A DNA stretch of 64,000 nucleotides from Oscarella lobularis (Eukaryota; Porifera; Homoscleromorpha; Homosclerophorida; Oscarellidae), in the NCBI RefSeq assembly GCF_947507565.1, contig NC_089184.1:1736001-1800000 (forward strand). Reading direction: 5' to 3'. Positions 26,793-37,742 of the stretch are shown one piece after another (the first letter of the stretch is position 1; every line of letters starts with the position of its first letter). The notes under the pieces are model-generated. The model saw nothing but the letters and a program-made list of their open reading frames with translations. It was not told the origin of the DNA and made no database searches. The position numbers and the translations under genes were made by a program.

Positions 26793-28151
26793 TCAATTAT
26801 TTAATTTGTTTCCACTTTCGACGCTGTCTATGAGTTGTTTGATGGAGTTTGCTCGACGGGTCGATGCATCTATGAGCTGCTGTAGAGACGAGACAGGAAA
26901 CGGAGACCCGCCTGGATAGATTAGCGCTAGAACTTAGTTTTGCAGCAAAATGAATTACCTGGCTTGTGGCATCCGTATAGTTTGCCAGTCAAATCACACA
27001 GATACGTGATAAAGGAATCACATGCTGCTTCTTCCGTATAGTCGGGATCCATAAGTATATCACTACAGTATGAGATAACATTTATCTGGTGTCACATTAT
27101 AGATGGTTCCCTGCCTGTCAAATATCCCAAACGTTGTTGCTACTGGAAAGCACCCAAGCGTTAGTTTCGACCCCTCTTTGTCGCTACGTATTCGTCCCAA
27201 TTCGGTCTCAGCATCGATGTAGGCATAAGGTAGCCGCACTGAAAAACATTTTCAGGCAAACAGTTCTGTATGAATACACTCGGTAGATGTACTAACCGTT
27301 GGCTAAAGCTGCAAGCAAAGCTATTACACTAACATCCAAAATGCTGCCGCTGTCGTCTAAGCATACCAGATCGCAATACAAGACCCAAGCAAGCTAAACA
27401 GATTAGTTATAATAATGAGTTTGATGTCATTCCATGCCTTATCCTTGACAATGCACAGTTCCTCCAAATTCACTAAATTCGAACTAGCGCCCGTATTTAT
27501 ATTTAGCAAACGCTACACACTAAAATTCTGTGCACTTGCCTCTTTAGTAAATCGACGAGAATTGCCGTGACTACATGAGCTTGTTCGCACGTCGCTGACG
27601 GGTAGCAAACAGGTGAGCAGACAGGTGAGAATTCCACGTTAGGAACTACAGCATCTGCATGCCACAAGAGGAGAACTAGAATTCATCCACGACTCACCCA
27701 CATATCCTCTATCGAAATTTTCTCCCGTAGGAAGACAGAATTCCTAGCAGAAGTGTTTCCCTTTCAAAACTGCGACAGTTTCGCTCTACTCTACTACTGA
27801 CCCCTTTGATGCCGCAAACAACGACGCTATTGCCGACTTTGACTACTGAAGAGCCATAGGCAGTAGTGATTGATCCTTTAGCATCAACATCTCTCCTCTC
27901 CTCTCTCTATTATGTTTCTGCCTCTGTTAATCTTACCGACGTTTACTGATATGGGTCTGGACGTGAAGAAATCGCGATCGTCTGGTCTCTTTCCTTTGGA
28001 CTTTAGTCGAGTTTAGATGGGACGTGAAATCTTTTGGAAAGAGAGCCTCACCACGTATTTTTTGAGGTTCTCTGCTGGATTCAAGCTTCTGTATAGGCTC
28101 TTCTGAAAATAGAATGAGGGAAGGGAATGGAATGACGTACCTAAAATCCAT
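26793..28151 (-). CDS. EXOSC8: Exosome complex subunit RRP43
   Basis: ATG 28151 starts a tiny first exon (MDFR). Downstream exons give [103 protein letters not shown] and a C-terminal helix [20 protein letters not shown], stop TGA at 26793. The order and motifs match the RNase PH-fold subunit EXOSC8/Rrp43. In eukaryotes this subunit is a catalytically inactive member of the six-subunit ring of the RNA exosome, which degrades and processes RNA in nucleus and cytoplasm. A few internal exon edges in 27000-27900 are not resolved. Confidence 0.85.
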
Positions 28152-28623
28152 TGTTTGTGGTTTTAGCGTGCGTTACATGTACACCTTGCCGCCTGGCCTC
28201 AAGGATTATGCGTCAATATAATTAAGGAGTACAGTTCTTAGGTTCCAGTTCCAATATAGCAAATGATGTCAAAGTGACAAGCCGCCCGAACCAGCAGGAA
28301 AACCAAAGTACTGCAAACTGTCAATCATACCTCTTTGATATCAGGCACGAGGTGCGAGCGCCAAATTGCAGGCGCGAACAAGCAAACGAAGTGTCTGAGA
28401 GACGATTATAGTGCTGTTCCGCGTGCAGTAGGCAGATGTATGGCTGCAGCCGCGATGCCTCACCAAAGCGTGTAATCAAATGTATGATGTGTTGCGGAAG
28501 TGCGGTGTAACAGTGGGAGCAACTCGATTATACCAACCACCCCGAGATTGCGCAGAGACACTGTAAGATTCTCGCCCGTCTGATGCAGACGCTCTAGAAA
28601 ACGTTTTCGTGAAGAAAACAAAC
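28152..28623. promoter_or_regulatory. Divergent intergenic region between EXOSC8 and the Cys-rich membrane protein
   Basis: 472 bp between two divergent starts, presumably holding both promoters and 5' untranslated regions. I see no clear TATA box or named site and no coding exon. Confidence 0.4.
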
Positions 28624-29554
28624 ATGAGCGACTTTCTTCTTCGGCTCGTGATCTGTAACGTCGTCTTGGGCTCGACCTGTTCTATCGCCGTCACTCCCTA
28701 TCAGGTAGTACTACCATAACAAGTTTATGAGCATGCCCCGCACGCCTATAGTCGCGCTCATGTGTCGCGGCCGCGGATGAGCGGCTGGGCGACGAGACCG
28801 TGACCTGTGACGGCGGAATGAAGCGACTTGCCCAAGTCACGGCTCTGCATTTTAAATGAGCGGCAGCTAATTGAGCGCTGTTCTTACCTATGAAAATGAG
28901 CGCAATATACTGGGTTCCCTGTTCTCTGTGTTGTAGGCAATACAGTGGGAGCGCTGTAGCGATGGAACCTTGTGAGTCGATCTTTTCACCTTGAAAGCAC
29001 TTCTATTTTAATCCTCTGCGCAGTTGTCATCGCGGATATCGGTGCTGCAGTCGCAGCGACGGTGAAAAGTGTTGCTTAGACAAACCATCTCCTGCTAGCC
29101 CCACCACTGGATGGCAGTGGTGGCAATGGTGAGAAAGACAACGTCGGAGAGTGTAGAAACTTAATTCCTCGTTAGACTAGAATTTTCTCTTAATACCTAA
29201 ACGAATTTGACCGAACATTAACTGTTTAAGACGGAGCGCGGCCGCTCCTTTGTTCTAAAGGGGGTCCCCGCGACCGAAAGCAACTATTTCACAATAATAC
29301 ATAGTTAACTAATCTCTCTTCTATATAGGTTTCTAGTAGGTTTTGGCGTTTTTCTGGCCATGTCAGCTCTCAGCGCGTGCATTCTTATCTGCCTTTGTCA
29401 TGGAGAAAGTAACAACGATAATGTCGAAAGACTTTCGTCAAAAGAAGACAAAAAGGAACCTGAACCCACGGAAACTGTCGTCGAATTCATGTCAATGTCA
29501 GAAGCTCCGGCTGCCAACAGCGAAGTCGTCCAATCAAACGGAACAGTTGCCTGA
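28624..29554 (+). CDS. Small single-pass membrane protein with Cys-rich ectodomain (WBP1/VOPP1/Shisa-like)
   Basis: Four exons (28624-28704, 28937-28971, 29024-29128, 29329-29554) join in phase to 148 residues. Exon 1 is a signal peptide (MSDFLLRLVICNVVLGSTCS). The short ectodomain has a dense Cys cluster (CSDGTFCHRGYRCCSRSDGE with KCCLDK), then WQWWQWFLVGFG leading into one hydrophobic helix. An acidic, Ser/Thr-rich cytosolic tail ends at TGA 29554. Signal peptide, compact CC-containing ectodomain, Trp-rich juxtamembrane and single helix are the layout of the WBP1/VOPP1 and Shisa-like families. The PPxY motifs of their tails are absent, so assignment is tentative. The gene reads only after splicing; no single long open frame shows it. 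Confidence 0.6.
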
Positions 29555-29779
29555 CAGCCATCCGCCCCAAGTTATTGCATCTATTTCTATAGATAGCAAA
29601 GACTGCATAAGTGCGCCTACAGCGACGTTCGTTGCATATGTGCATAAAAGATTAATATCATTTGTCACTTATTTATCTAACATTTAACCGCGTTACTAGC
29701 ATAGCTCCTCCCCGTAAAAGTTATTGCTTCGAAATAAAAACAATTGAGAGGGACGTATACGTGCGACACACCGCATCAT

Positions 29780-30310
29780 TTATTCCGACGACCTTTCAGC
29801 GTAGAATTGACGAAAAAAGAACGCGTACAAAACAAAACTCATTGCGGAGATGAGAAACGCCAAGGCGGCACTAAAACCAACTAGAACGACGTTTCCGCCG
29901 CTTTCCTTTGACGCGTTTATACTAAAGAGAATAGCGGCCGTTAGCGGCATGATAACGGCGCCGACGACGGCCACTGCGCACGTGACCATGTAGAAGCCGA
30001 CGCAGCCCGGATTGTCGAAAGTTCGACAGTTCGGGTCCTCGCAGAAGCGGGCGACGCAGAGGAGAAGGCTCGATGCAACGACAGCGAGAAGTGTCGATAC
30101 GATGAGAGCAGTCGCCGCCTGTGCTCGGCTTTGCATATCGTCGCTCCGAGACGAGTCTTTTTCTTCGTAGACGAATGCGACGACGATTTCGGCGACAATG
30201 ACGACGACGAGACACACGTAAAGAGATGGGACTAGGCGATTGCGTGAGGGCGGCGTCGGACGGCCGTCATCGTCTGCAGAAACGATGTTTCTTCGCTCGC
30301 CGTCGTCCAT
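29780..30310 (-). CDS. Four-transmembrane protein of unknown function, single exon
   Basis: An uninterrupted 176-residue frame from ATG 30310. There is an acidic/basic cytosolic N-terminus, then four hydrophobic segments at about residues 28-47, 69-87, 103-130 and 141-168. A Cys-containing loop (RFCEDPNCRTFDNPGC) lies between the second and third, and the C-terminus is short. The layout resembles claudin/MARVEL-type tetraspan proteins, but I see no claudin W-GLW-C-C motif and cannot place it. The absence of introns is unusual here. It is divergent from the PH-SH2 adaptor (243 bp between starts). Confidence 0.6.
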   Translation of the reverse strand: MDDGERRNIVSADDDGRPTPPSRNRLVPSLYVCLVVVIVAEIVVAFVYEEKDSSRSDDMQSRAQAATALIVSTLLAVVASSLLLCVARFCEDPNCRTFDNPGCVGFYMVTCAVAVVGAVIMPLTAAILFSINASKESGGNVVLVGFSAALAFLISAMSFVLYAFFFRQFYAERSSE

Positions 30311-30553
30311 TTTGGCCGGATGTTATCGGTCGACGTATCATCACACGCTGCAATAGTCACATGACCTGAGCCGGTACGTATACGTCGGCCTTGAGAGGCT
30401 GCGCTATAAAGCGAGACAACTGTCCATGCAGTTGTTCACTTTTGCAACTGTTAGAGACTACTAGTAGTTGATAGTTAGGTCCGGTTTCAAGATCCTTTGT
30501 ATCACGTGCGACTCTCTATAGGGCGTGCGCTTCCTTCCTCCTCCGCCGTGCAA

Positions 30554-33429
30554 ATGGCTACCTTCGGTCAGTTCTCATCACAGCCTCAGCAGCAGTCCTA
30601 CTGCCAAAGCTTTCTTGAGAAAAAGGAGAAGAAGGTTCTAAGACTCCTCAATATAAAGCGCGCGAGCTTCAGGCGACTCATTCGTTTATGTTTTTTGCCT
30701 CGTGACAGTGGATTTCGTACTGGGTCGTTCTGCGCGGACCGCACATGTGGTTCTTCAAGGATCGCACGAACGACATGAAAAAGGTTTGCAAATCGAAAAC
30801 CGCGGCGCTCACTTCGAGCGCGATATCCGCGCCTTTCAATTTTAGTTTGTCGGCCGACTCGATCTGAATCCGACGAGTCAAGTTCAGTTAGGAAAGACAA
30901 AAAAGAACAACTGTCAATTTACGCTGACGACATCGCGCGGCTTGTATCGACTCAAGGTATACACCGCGTGATCGACTATATACGCTATAAGAAAAACCTT
31001 TAGTCGGTGAACGACGAACTGCGAAAAAAGTGGATGCATTGGATAATAGTCGCTGCTACGGTAAGCCTATGACACGCCAGTCAGAAATGCCGGGGGTTAG
31101 CCACGGGCATACATAGGGCGTGCCACCGCCGGCGTCTCCTGGCACCGCCTACCCACAGGGCGCCTACCCACAGGGCGGCTACCCACAGCGCGGCTATCCA
31201 CAGGGCGGCTATCCGCAGGGCGGCTACCCGCCTGGCTTCGGCACATATCCACCGCCGCAGCAGCGCCCGGCGATGTCGCCTACTGGCTATCCGCCTACTG
31301 GCTATCCGCCTCCTATACCGTCCGTAAATCGAGATCGGCCGCCGGCATCGCTTCCACCTGGCGAAATCGCGCCGCCGATCGGTCGACGTCCGCCTCAACC
31401 GCTTCCAGGCAAAGCGGAAGAGCCGCCTCCCGTCCCACCGTTGCGTCGCCCGCGACAGGCGAGCGAACCGATGCTTCTTCCCGGCCAGATCATAGAACTG
31501 GAAGAAAAGCGAAAGCAAGAAGCGCTTCTACCCGGACAGAAGATCGCAATGGAGGAAGAACGACGACGGCGTCGGGAGGAGACGTTGAGGAAGCGACAGT
31601 CGGAACCGGCGTTGCACTCGCCGCCGCCACTTCCGGGTCCGGCGAGCGGAGGCGGGGCGCGCGGCGCGGACCCGTACGTCGACATGGCTCCTGTGCCTCT
31701 CGATAGAATGATGGAAAAGACGCTGTCGTTTCACGAGCGTCAGCCTTCAACTGAAAGGGTATGTATTCTTCACGCCTTTGTCGTATTCTATGCTAGAGTT
31801 TTCGAATTGTCATTGTGTCACAGCGAGTCGTTCCACCTCCTCCCATTCTCGAACCAGGTGAACCGGATGACGACGAATGCGACTATATCTCTCCGTGGGA
31901 GAATGCTGAGTGAGTTTTCTTTTGTACAGGAGAGGCTTTGGGGGTGCTATTGTTGTAATTCATCAATTTCTAGTTGGTTTTACTCGCCGTTGTCTCGCGA
32001 CAAAGCGGAAAACTTGCTCAACTCCAAAGGAGAGCTGGGCTCGTTTTTAATTCGAGAAAGTGAAAGCAGAAAAGGAGAATTTTCGCTTTCCATCAGGTTT
32101 TATAAGTGGCCTTCTCTTCATTTTTTTGTCTAAACTCCACTGTAGAGACTCGGATAAAATTAAGCACTTTCAAATACTCAAATCATCGGGCGGATTTGTT
32201 CTCAGTGGAAGCGATGTAACCGTTTTCGCTTCTCAATGACTTATAACTTATACCTTTGATCTAGCAGTCTAAAACATTTCAAGACCTGGGCTCTCTTGTC
32301 GTATTCTATACGGAAATGAACAAAGGAAGTGTTCAGCCTCTTCTCAAGACCACAGCAGTGCTCGGAAAAAGTCCAAATTTTCAGCCGAAGTATATTTGAT
32401 TATCACAGCAGTTCCAATAGAGTGACGTCTTTTGCTTCGTAGAACGAACCCTCCTTCAGCCGAAATTGATAAAGAAGCATTGGAAAAGAGGTACGGTATT
32501 CTACTAAGAGTCACGGTTATATGATTATCGTTTCAAGGCCTCCCGAGCCTTTGGAGCCTCCGGACGATGATGAAGATCTTCACGACTACCTGGACCTTGA
32601 CCCTAAGCTAGGTAAATTAATAGACTTGTTTAGTCATTTTTCTAAGCTAGCTGTCTGTGGGGAAGCTGAGAAGAATCGGGCACCTGCTAGTCCCAGTTCT
32701 CCTCCTCCTCCATCGGATGCTCCTCCATCGAGTGACGAAAACGATGGCTACGAGTTTCCTTCGTTTGACGAGACTGCGACGTCGTCGCCTGGACCTGCAT
32801 CTCCGGGACCTGCGTCCATTCCTCCTGCAGCGCTGCCTGCGACTCCCGGTACCATAAAAAGATGCGTATGCTCGAAGACTCAATGTGCCGGTTGAATGAA
32901 TTTAGATGTATCTCCAACTGCGAACACTGGCTCTGCTGGCGATCAGGAAGCAACGTCTCATAAAGGTATAAGTTATTGATCAAAGACAAAAACAAAGCTA
33001 GAAGTCAGCGTCTACAGAGGAAAGTAGCCATCCCCCGTCGTCCAGTGTTGGGAGCCTACCTCCGCTTCCTCCTCCCGCCGATCTTTCGCCTTCAGCAGGA
33101 CTTTCAAAACCGGCTTCTCCTTCAGAACCACCTCCTCCAACGGAACCGCCTCCCCCTGAAGACGACGTTGAAGGTAGGGACGTAATATTGTCGTGCTGCT
33201 CTTTGTTGGAATTGTCTGCGCAGAACTTTACGACGCTCCAGACGCTGGACAAGCCACAGGTGATGGCACAGGTGATGGCACAGGTGATGGAACGGGCGAT
33301 TCTGCCAATGAACCAAGTACGAAGTCTTTGTCTTTTAATCGGTCTACTAATTTTACACTGTCTCCAGAAATGATGTACGTAAATACTGCGGGAAGCGATG
33401 CATACATCGCCGAAGATGCAGCCGACTGA
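30554..33429 (+). CDS. PH / proline-rich / SH2 adaptor protein (3BP2/STAP-like)
   Basis: ATG 30554. The first exons build a PH domain: YCQSFLEKKEKK, WISYWVVLRGPHMWFFKDRT, FVGRLDLNPTSQVQL, CQFTLTTSRGLYRLK and ELRKKWMHWIIVAAT with the C-terminal PH tryptophan. A proline-rich region holds PQGGYPQ-type repeats and PPPVPPLRRP, an SH3-ligand-like site. The SH2 domain follows (WFYSPLSRDKAENLL, GSFLIRESESRKGEFSLSIR) with the phosphotyrosine-binding Arg in FLIRES. Tyrosine motifs flank it: DPYVDMAP (YxxM), DYISP, HDYLDLD, LYDAPD and MYVNTAG (YxN). The stop is TGA 33429. PH-proline-SH2 order is that of SH3BP2, and STAP proteins share PH-SH2. Such adaptors sit at membranes and bridge phosphotyrosine proteins. 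It lies 308 bp upstream of the tandem kinase. Confidence 0.8.
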
Positions 33430-33737
33430 TTACTAACTGTCTCTGTGTTTCGATCGAGGACGCATTTTCTACAACTATCATAAATAATATACTTGCTCTT
33501 TTCTCTAGACCACAACGAAGTCGGAATAGTGTGCAAGTCGATTTTCTTATAGAGCATGCATGCTGTTCTCCACGGCGAAGCAAATGAATGCTATCCTCTG
33601 GCATTAGTCGCTTTTAGCTAGAGGGAGAATCTAATTAGCAAAAGCAAATGTTTGGCTTTCGATCAGGGCTTTCGATCTATCCACGAAAGCGGACGTACCA
33701 ATTAGGCTAGCGAATCACTGGCATTCACCCAGAGGCG
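33430..33737. other. Spacer between the SH2 adaptor and the tandem kinase
   Basis: 308 bp holding the adaptor 3' end and the kinase promoter or 5' untranslated region. No exon or named motif was recognised. I found no in-frame splice that would join the two genes. Confidence 0.4.
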
Positions 33738-36700
33738 ATGCAGAGAAAAGCAAGTGATAGCGGCTCTCCAGTAGATAGCATTGAACCACACCAACTATTC
33801 GATCGAAGAGATTTCTCCTATGACGAAGAAAACGATTTTATCGGCGGAGGAGGCTTCGCGGAAGTATTCCGGGCTTTACTAGTCGAAACCGGGCAACAAG
33901 TTGCCGCAAAGGTGCTCTTTCGAATGGAGCACAAGAAGTTGCGAGGCAGACTTGAAAAAAAGTAACCGCGACGCGGCCGGCCGTACGTGTACGACCGCTT
34001 TCGTTTTTCGCGAGTCCCCGCCTCGCGTGTCACGTACACGAGCAGGATCCGCCGTGTTTTAGTAGGGAAGAAAGTGACGACAGGTCAAGGTGCATGCACC
34101 GTTTCTAGTCGCAAGTTTAGACCGGGGCCCGGTTGCTAGCATTTACGACTTATTATTAATTGATATCGTCGTCGACATATTATCGGGTGTGACGATTCTT
34201 TTTCTTTGATCTCAAGGGAAATTAGCTCTTTGAGAAGGGAGGCTGTTATTCTGCTTCAAGCGCAGGAAAATCCGTACATCATTCATTTCATAGGAATCTG
34301 CGAAGCTCCCAGTCACTACACGCTGCTGCTCGAATACGTTGACGGAGAGGATTTGGAAAAACTTATCTGTGCAGAAAAAGAAAATGAAAAATTTGAGAAG
34401 TGGGAGACGCGCGTTGATTTGGCATGTCAAGTTGCTGACGGCATGACTTATCTTCATACGCATCAGCCGCGTATCGTTCACTTGGATTTGAAGCCATCAA
34501 ATGTTCTCACAAAAGAAACGAGCGATGGATATCATTGCAAGGTCAGTTGCACTGTCTATTTACTAACTCATACGTATAACACGATTCTAAGATAACCGAT
34601 TTTGGACTGTCAAAAATGAAAGGACTAACGAGTGCAAGCAAAACAAGCACATCAAAGGAGATTATTCATCCAGCTGGAACTGTAATTTTTATTGCTCCTG
34701 AAAGATATTTTGGAAACTGTCCGTACGGTGACAGCGAAGGCCTCGCAAAGTGTGACGTTTACAGGTTGCTTGACCGCTTTTACCGTGGCATATTTACATA
34801 AATCAATCTTAGTTTTGGAATTATTCTATGGGAACTAAAGGAGCGGAGACAGCCTTTTGAAGGTAGGCTTATATAGATTTCAGTTTCGTCGCTGTATACT
34901 GTATTACTCTCATGCAGGAGAAATTCCCAATGTCTTGCATGAAATAGTGAAGAGTGGCAAGGCGGTATCACCTTCTAAAAATCCATCACCGTACGGTTTT
35001 GCCGACCTAGAAAAGGAGTGCTATTCTTTTTATCCAGAAGAAAGGCCGCTATTTGCAGGTTGTGACAGTAGACTGTATAGAACTAATGGTATGCGAAACT
35101 TGTTTTGATGTGTAGAGGTTCTAGCTCGTCTACAGAGTATTCAGGCTATTGTAAAACGTCAAGGTAAGTTAGTGTAACGTAAGTCGGCTTGGCTGTAAAT
35201 GCTACTGTCAGGTGGTGATCTGCTTCTGTGGACCATGTCACCTTTCCCGGACTCTAATGTAGAGCCAGGTACTGAAAGCCGAGAAGCTTACTAAAAAGGC
35301 AACGACTGCATATGTGCAGAAATTGGATACCATTCCGAAAACGTTTTGCCTGTTCTCTTATCACGTGATCAAATTATTATTGAAGCGAAGATCGGAAATG
35401 GTGCATTCCTTTCAGAAGACTTTAGCTATACAATCATTTATATTTCGTAACTTTTAGGAGCATTTGGAGAAGTATACAAAGGCATTTTGCAAAATGCACG
35501 ACCACACGACAAGATTGAAATTGCTGTAAAAGCTATAAAAGGTACTATATTCGTCTAAAGACCTGACGACGGAAGTCATTATTAGCCTAGAGCTCAGCAG
35601 TCGACGAGAAGACGAATTGTTCAAAAGAGAGTTCAGCGTGATGGTGTCACTAAAGCATCCAAACGTTTTACCTCTCATCGGCGTTTGTTTTGAAAAAAGC
35701 GGCGGATCTTCAACGGACCTTGGCCCTTTGATTGTAATGCCGTTTATGAAAAACGGCGACGTTCAAAGCTATTTGCGTAATCTGAGAGAAAAAGCAGACA
35801 TGGAAAGCTTCCTATCTGCGGTGCGTGTATTTTCTAAAATAGGCTTTTTGCGTTGGTTAGATTTCTGCATCAGAGAATCCTGATTCCAACTATCCGGTGC
35901 TAAACATGCTTATTAGAATTATTTCGTGAAAATAAACTAATTGATTTGTAGATTAAGGTCGAGTTGTTGCTGCAATTTTCACTCCAAATCGCCTCTGGGA
36001 TGACTTACTTGCGTGAAAAACGAATTATTCACAGAGATTTAGCGGCAAGAAATTGCATGTAACTATGTCTGATTATGTGATATATACTTTGCTTTAATTA
36101 AATGATACCCATTTACTGTATAGGCTAAGTGAAAATATGATTGTTAAGATCGCCGACTTTGGACTGGCTCATCAACTTGACGATGATTACTACCAGGTGA
36201 ACACGGTAACAACGTTGCCAATAAAATGGCTAGCTCCAGAATGCATTGCTGATAAAAAGTTCACCTTTCAGGCAGATGTGGTAAGCTGACAAATTCGTTT
36301 TTGTAAATCTCAAATGATGTTCTGCCGATTAGTGGTCCTTTGGAATTACGCTCTGGGAATTATTTTCTTTGGGCATGGATCCTTATACTGGAATGCAAAA
36401 TCGGGAAGTATTTGACTTTCTTGTACAAGGCAGACGTCTACAGAAGCCCAGCTTGTGCCCTACAGTAATGTAAGTACAGCAGCATTTACCGTACTCGCGC
36501 GATTAGAGCCCCACTCTCGATTATAGCCCCATATCCGAGGACCTTTGAAACAATAGAGTCCCAGGGGCTCTAATCGCGCGAGTACGGTATATACAGGTAG
36601 AGTACTTTGTTTTTTGACTGCTAATCAAGGTACGAAATAATCCAGTTGTGCTGGGAGTACAATCGATTCAAAAGGCCAACAATTGCAAACGTATGGAATC

Positions 36701-37089
36701 AAATTAAGAAAATCGCCCCAGAGGAACTGTCTGAAAATGAGTGCAACGAGGACGACTATTACTACCAGTTTCACCCCTTGCCATGGACTCTGAACATGAG
36801 CCAAGCTGCATTCAATGACCCCGATGCAAGCCCCTACACTTCTATGAGTGGCTCCCCTGATATGTTTCCTCCAGTGGAACAGCGTCCAGCAATAGCGGAT
36901 TCTATGAGCATCTGCTCCGCTATGTCTTTTCAAGTGCATCATCTTCCAGTCATAGCAGAGGAGGAGGATGGCATATTTGATAACCCTGACTATGAACATA
37001 TTCCAGAGAAGTGCGGGAATTTGGATGCGACTGACTTCGGGTACTCATCCATACTTGACGACGAAGACGAAGACTACGAACCTATTTAA
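33738..37089 (+). CDS. Tandem kinase: RIPK/TKL-like Ser/Thr kinase joined to a tyrosine kinase
   Basis: From ATG 33738 exons join in continuous phase. Kinase 1 has a glycine loop [17 protein letters not shown] lysine, REAVILL (helix C Glu), [10 protein letters not shown] catalytic loop, DFGLSK and IAPERY. All catalytic residues are present, and HLDLKPSN is of Ser/Thr TKL/RIPK type. A short linker ([36 protein letters not shown]) leads to kinase 2: [31 protein letters not shown] (tyrosine kinase), [16 protein letters not shown] and [16 protein letters not shown]. The acidic tail has [14 protein letters not shown] (NPxY), FGYSSI and EDYEPI, ending at TAA 37089. No signal peptide or membrane helix is seen, so it should be cytosolic. 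It is not JAK-like, because kinase 1 is intact and TKL-type and no FERM or SH2 domain precedes it. I know no named vertebrate family with this order. Confidence 0.8.
36487..36589. mobile_element. MITE with perfect 26-bp inverted termini
   Basis: 36487-36512 and 36564-36589 are exact reverse complements over 26 bp (counting the flanking TA) and enclose about 51 bp. The outer bases are TA on both sides, fitting a TA target duplication as in Tc1/mariner-derived MITEs. It lies in an intron of the tandem kinase gene and has no coding capacity. Confidence 0.8.
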
Positions 37090-37161
37090 TTTTATTTTAT
37101 GTAAATAGCTCAGGCACTTTTTCATATTTGTTCGTACTACTATACGGGAACGCTTTGAAAC

Positions 37162-37628
37162 ATGGCGACTATAACCCATCGTCTTGGACTCGCCGTGAGA
37201 CGCTGCTTCAGCTTATCCATGACAAGAAGTACTAGCGCAGAGTCTAATATTCTATGCTAGACATTCTCTTAGGCTTGGGAGCGCGATCTTTCTCGTCAAA
37301 ACCGGTCGAATCGGAAAAGGCCTTCGACGATCGCTGGGAGGCGTACTTCAAACGCCCCGATCTCGACCTCTGGGACTTGAAAAAGGGTCTGAACGAGATC
37401 TACGGTCACGATCTCGTACCGGAGCCGCGAATCGTCGACGCGGCGCTCAGAGCGTCTCAACGTCTCAGCGACGTCGCCATGGCGATTCGCATCTTGGAAT
37501 CGGTAAAGGAGAAGGCCGGCGGCAACCAGGAGATCTACAACTACATCATAACGAATGTGAGACCGACGTTAGACGAGCTGGGCATCAGCACGCCGGAAGA
37601 ACTCGGACTCGACAAAGTCAAACAATAG
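37162..37628 (+). CDS. COX5A: Cytochrome c oxidase subunit 5A, mitochondrial
   Basis: Two exons: 37162-37228 and 37273-37628, joined in phase 1. The N-terminus ([31 protein letters not shown]) is rich in Arg/Ser/Leu without acids, a mitochondrial presequence. The mature part has [49 protein letters not shown] and [20 protein letters not shown], nearly identical to animal COX5A at the C-terminus. It is a nuclear-encoded subunit on the matrix side of respiratory complex IV. Its start lies only 72 bp after the tandem-kinase stop on the same strand. Confidence 0.96.
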
Positions 37629-37742
37629 GGGAAGAGAGAAAGGAGTCACGCGGACGGTTGCATGGGTTTTTTTCGTGCTTTGACTGGTTTCTTTGTTGTC
37701 TGTGTATTATATATGTCTTGTTATGGTGAAATGTTGTAAAAG

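Noticed and set aside
33193-33429. Repeated GDGT units as a calcium-binding repeat
   Set aside because: Only four short copies of a 12-bp repeat in the adaptor's last exons; best read as low-complexity coding repeat.
33738-37089. JAK-like kinase
   Set aside because: Kinase 1 keeps all catalytic residues and is TKL-type; no FERM or SH2 domain precedes it.
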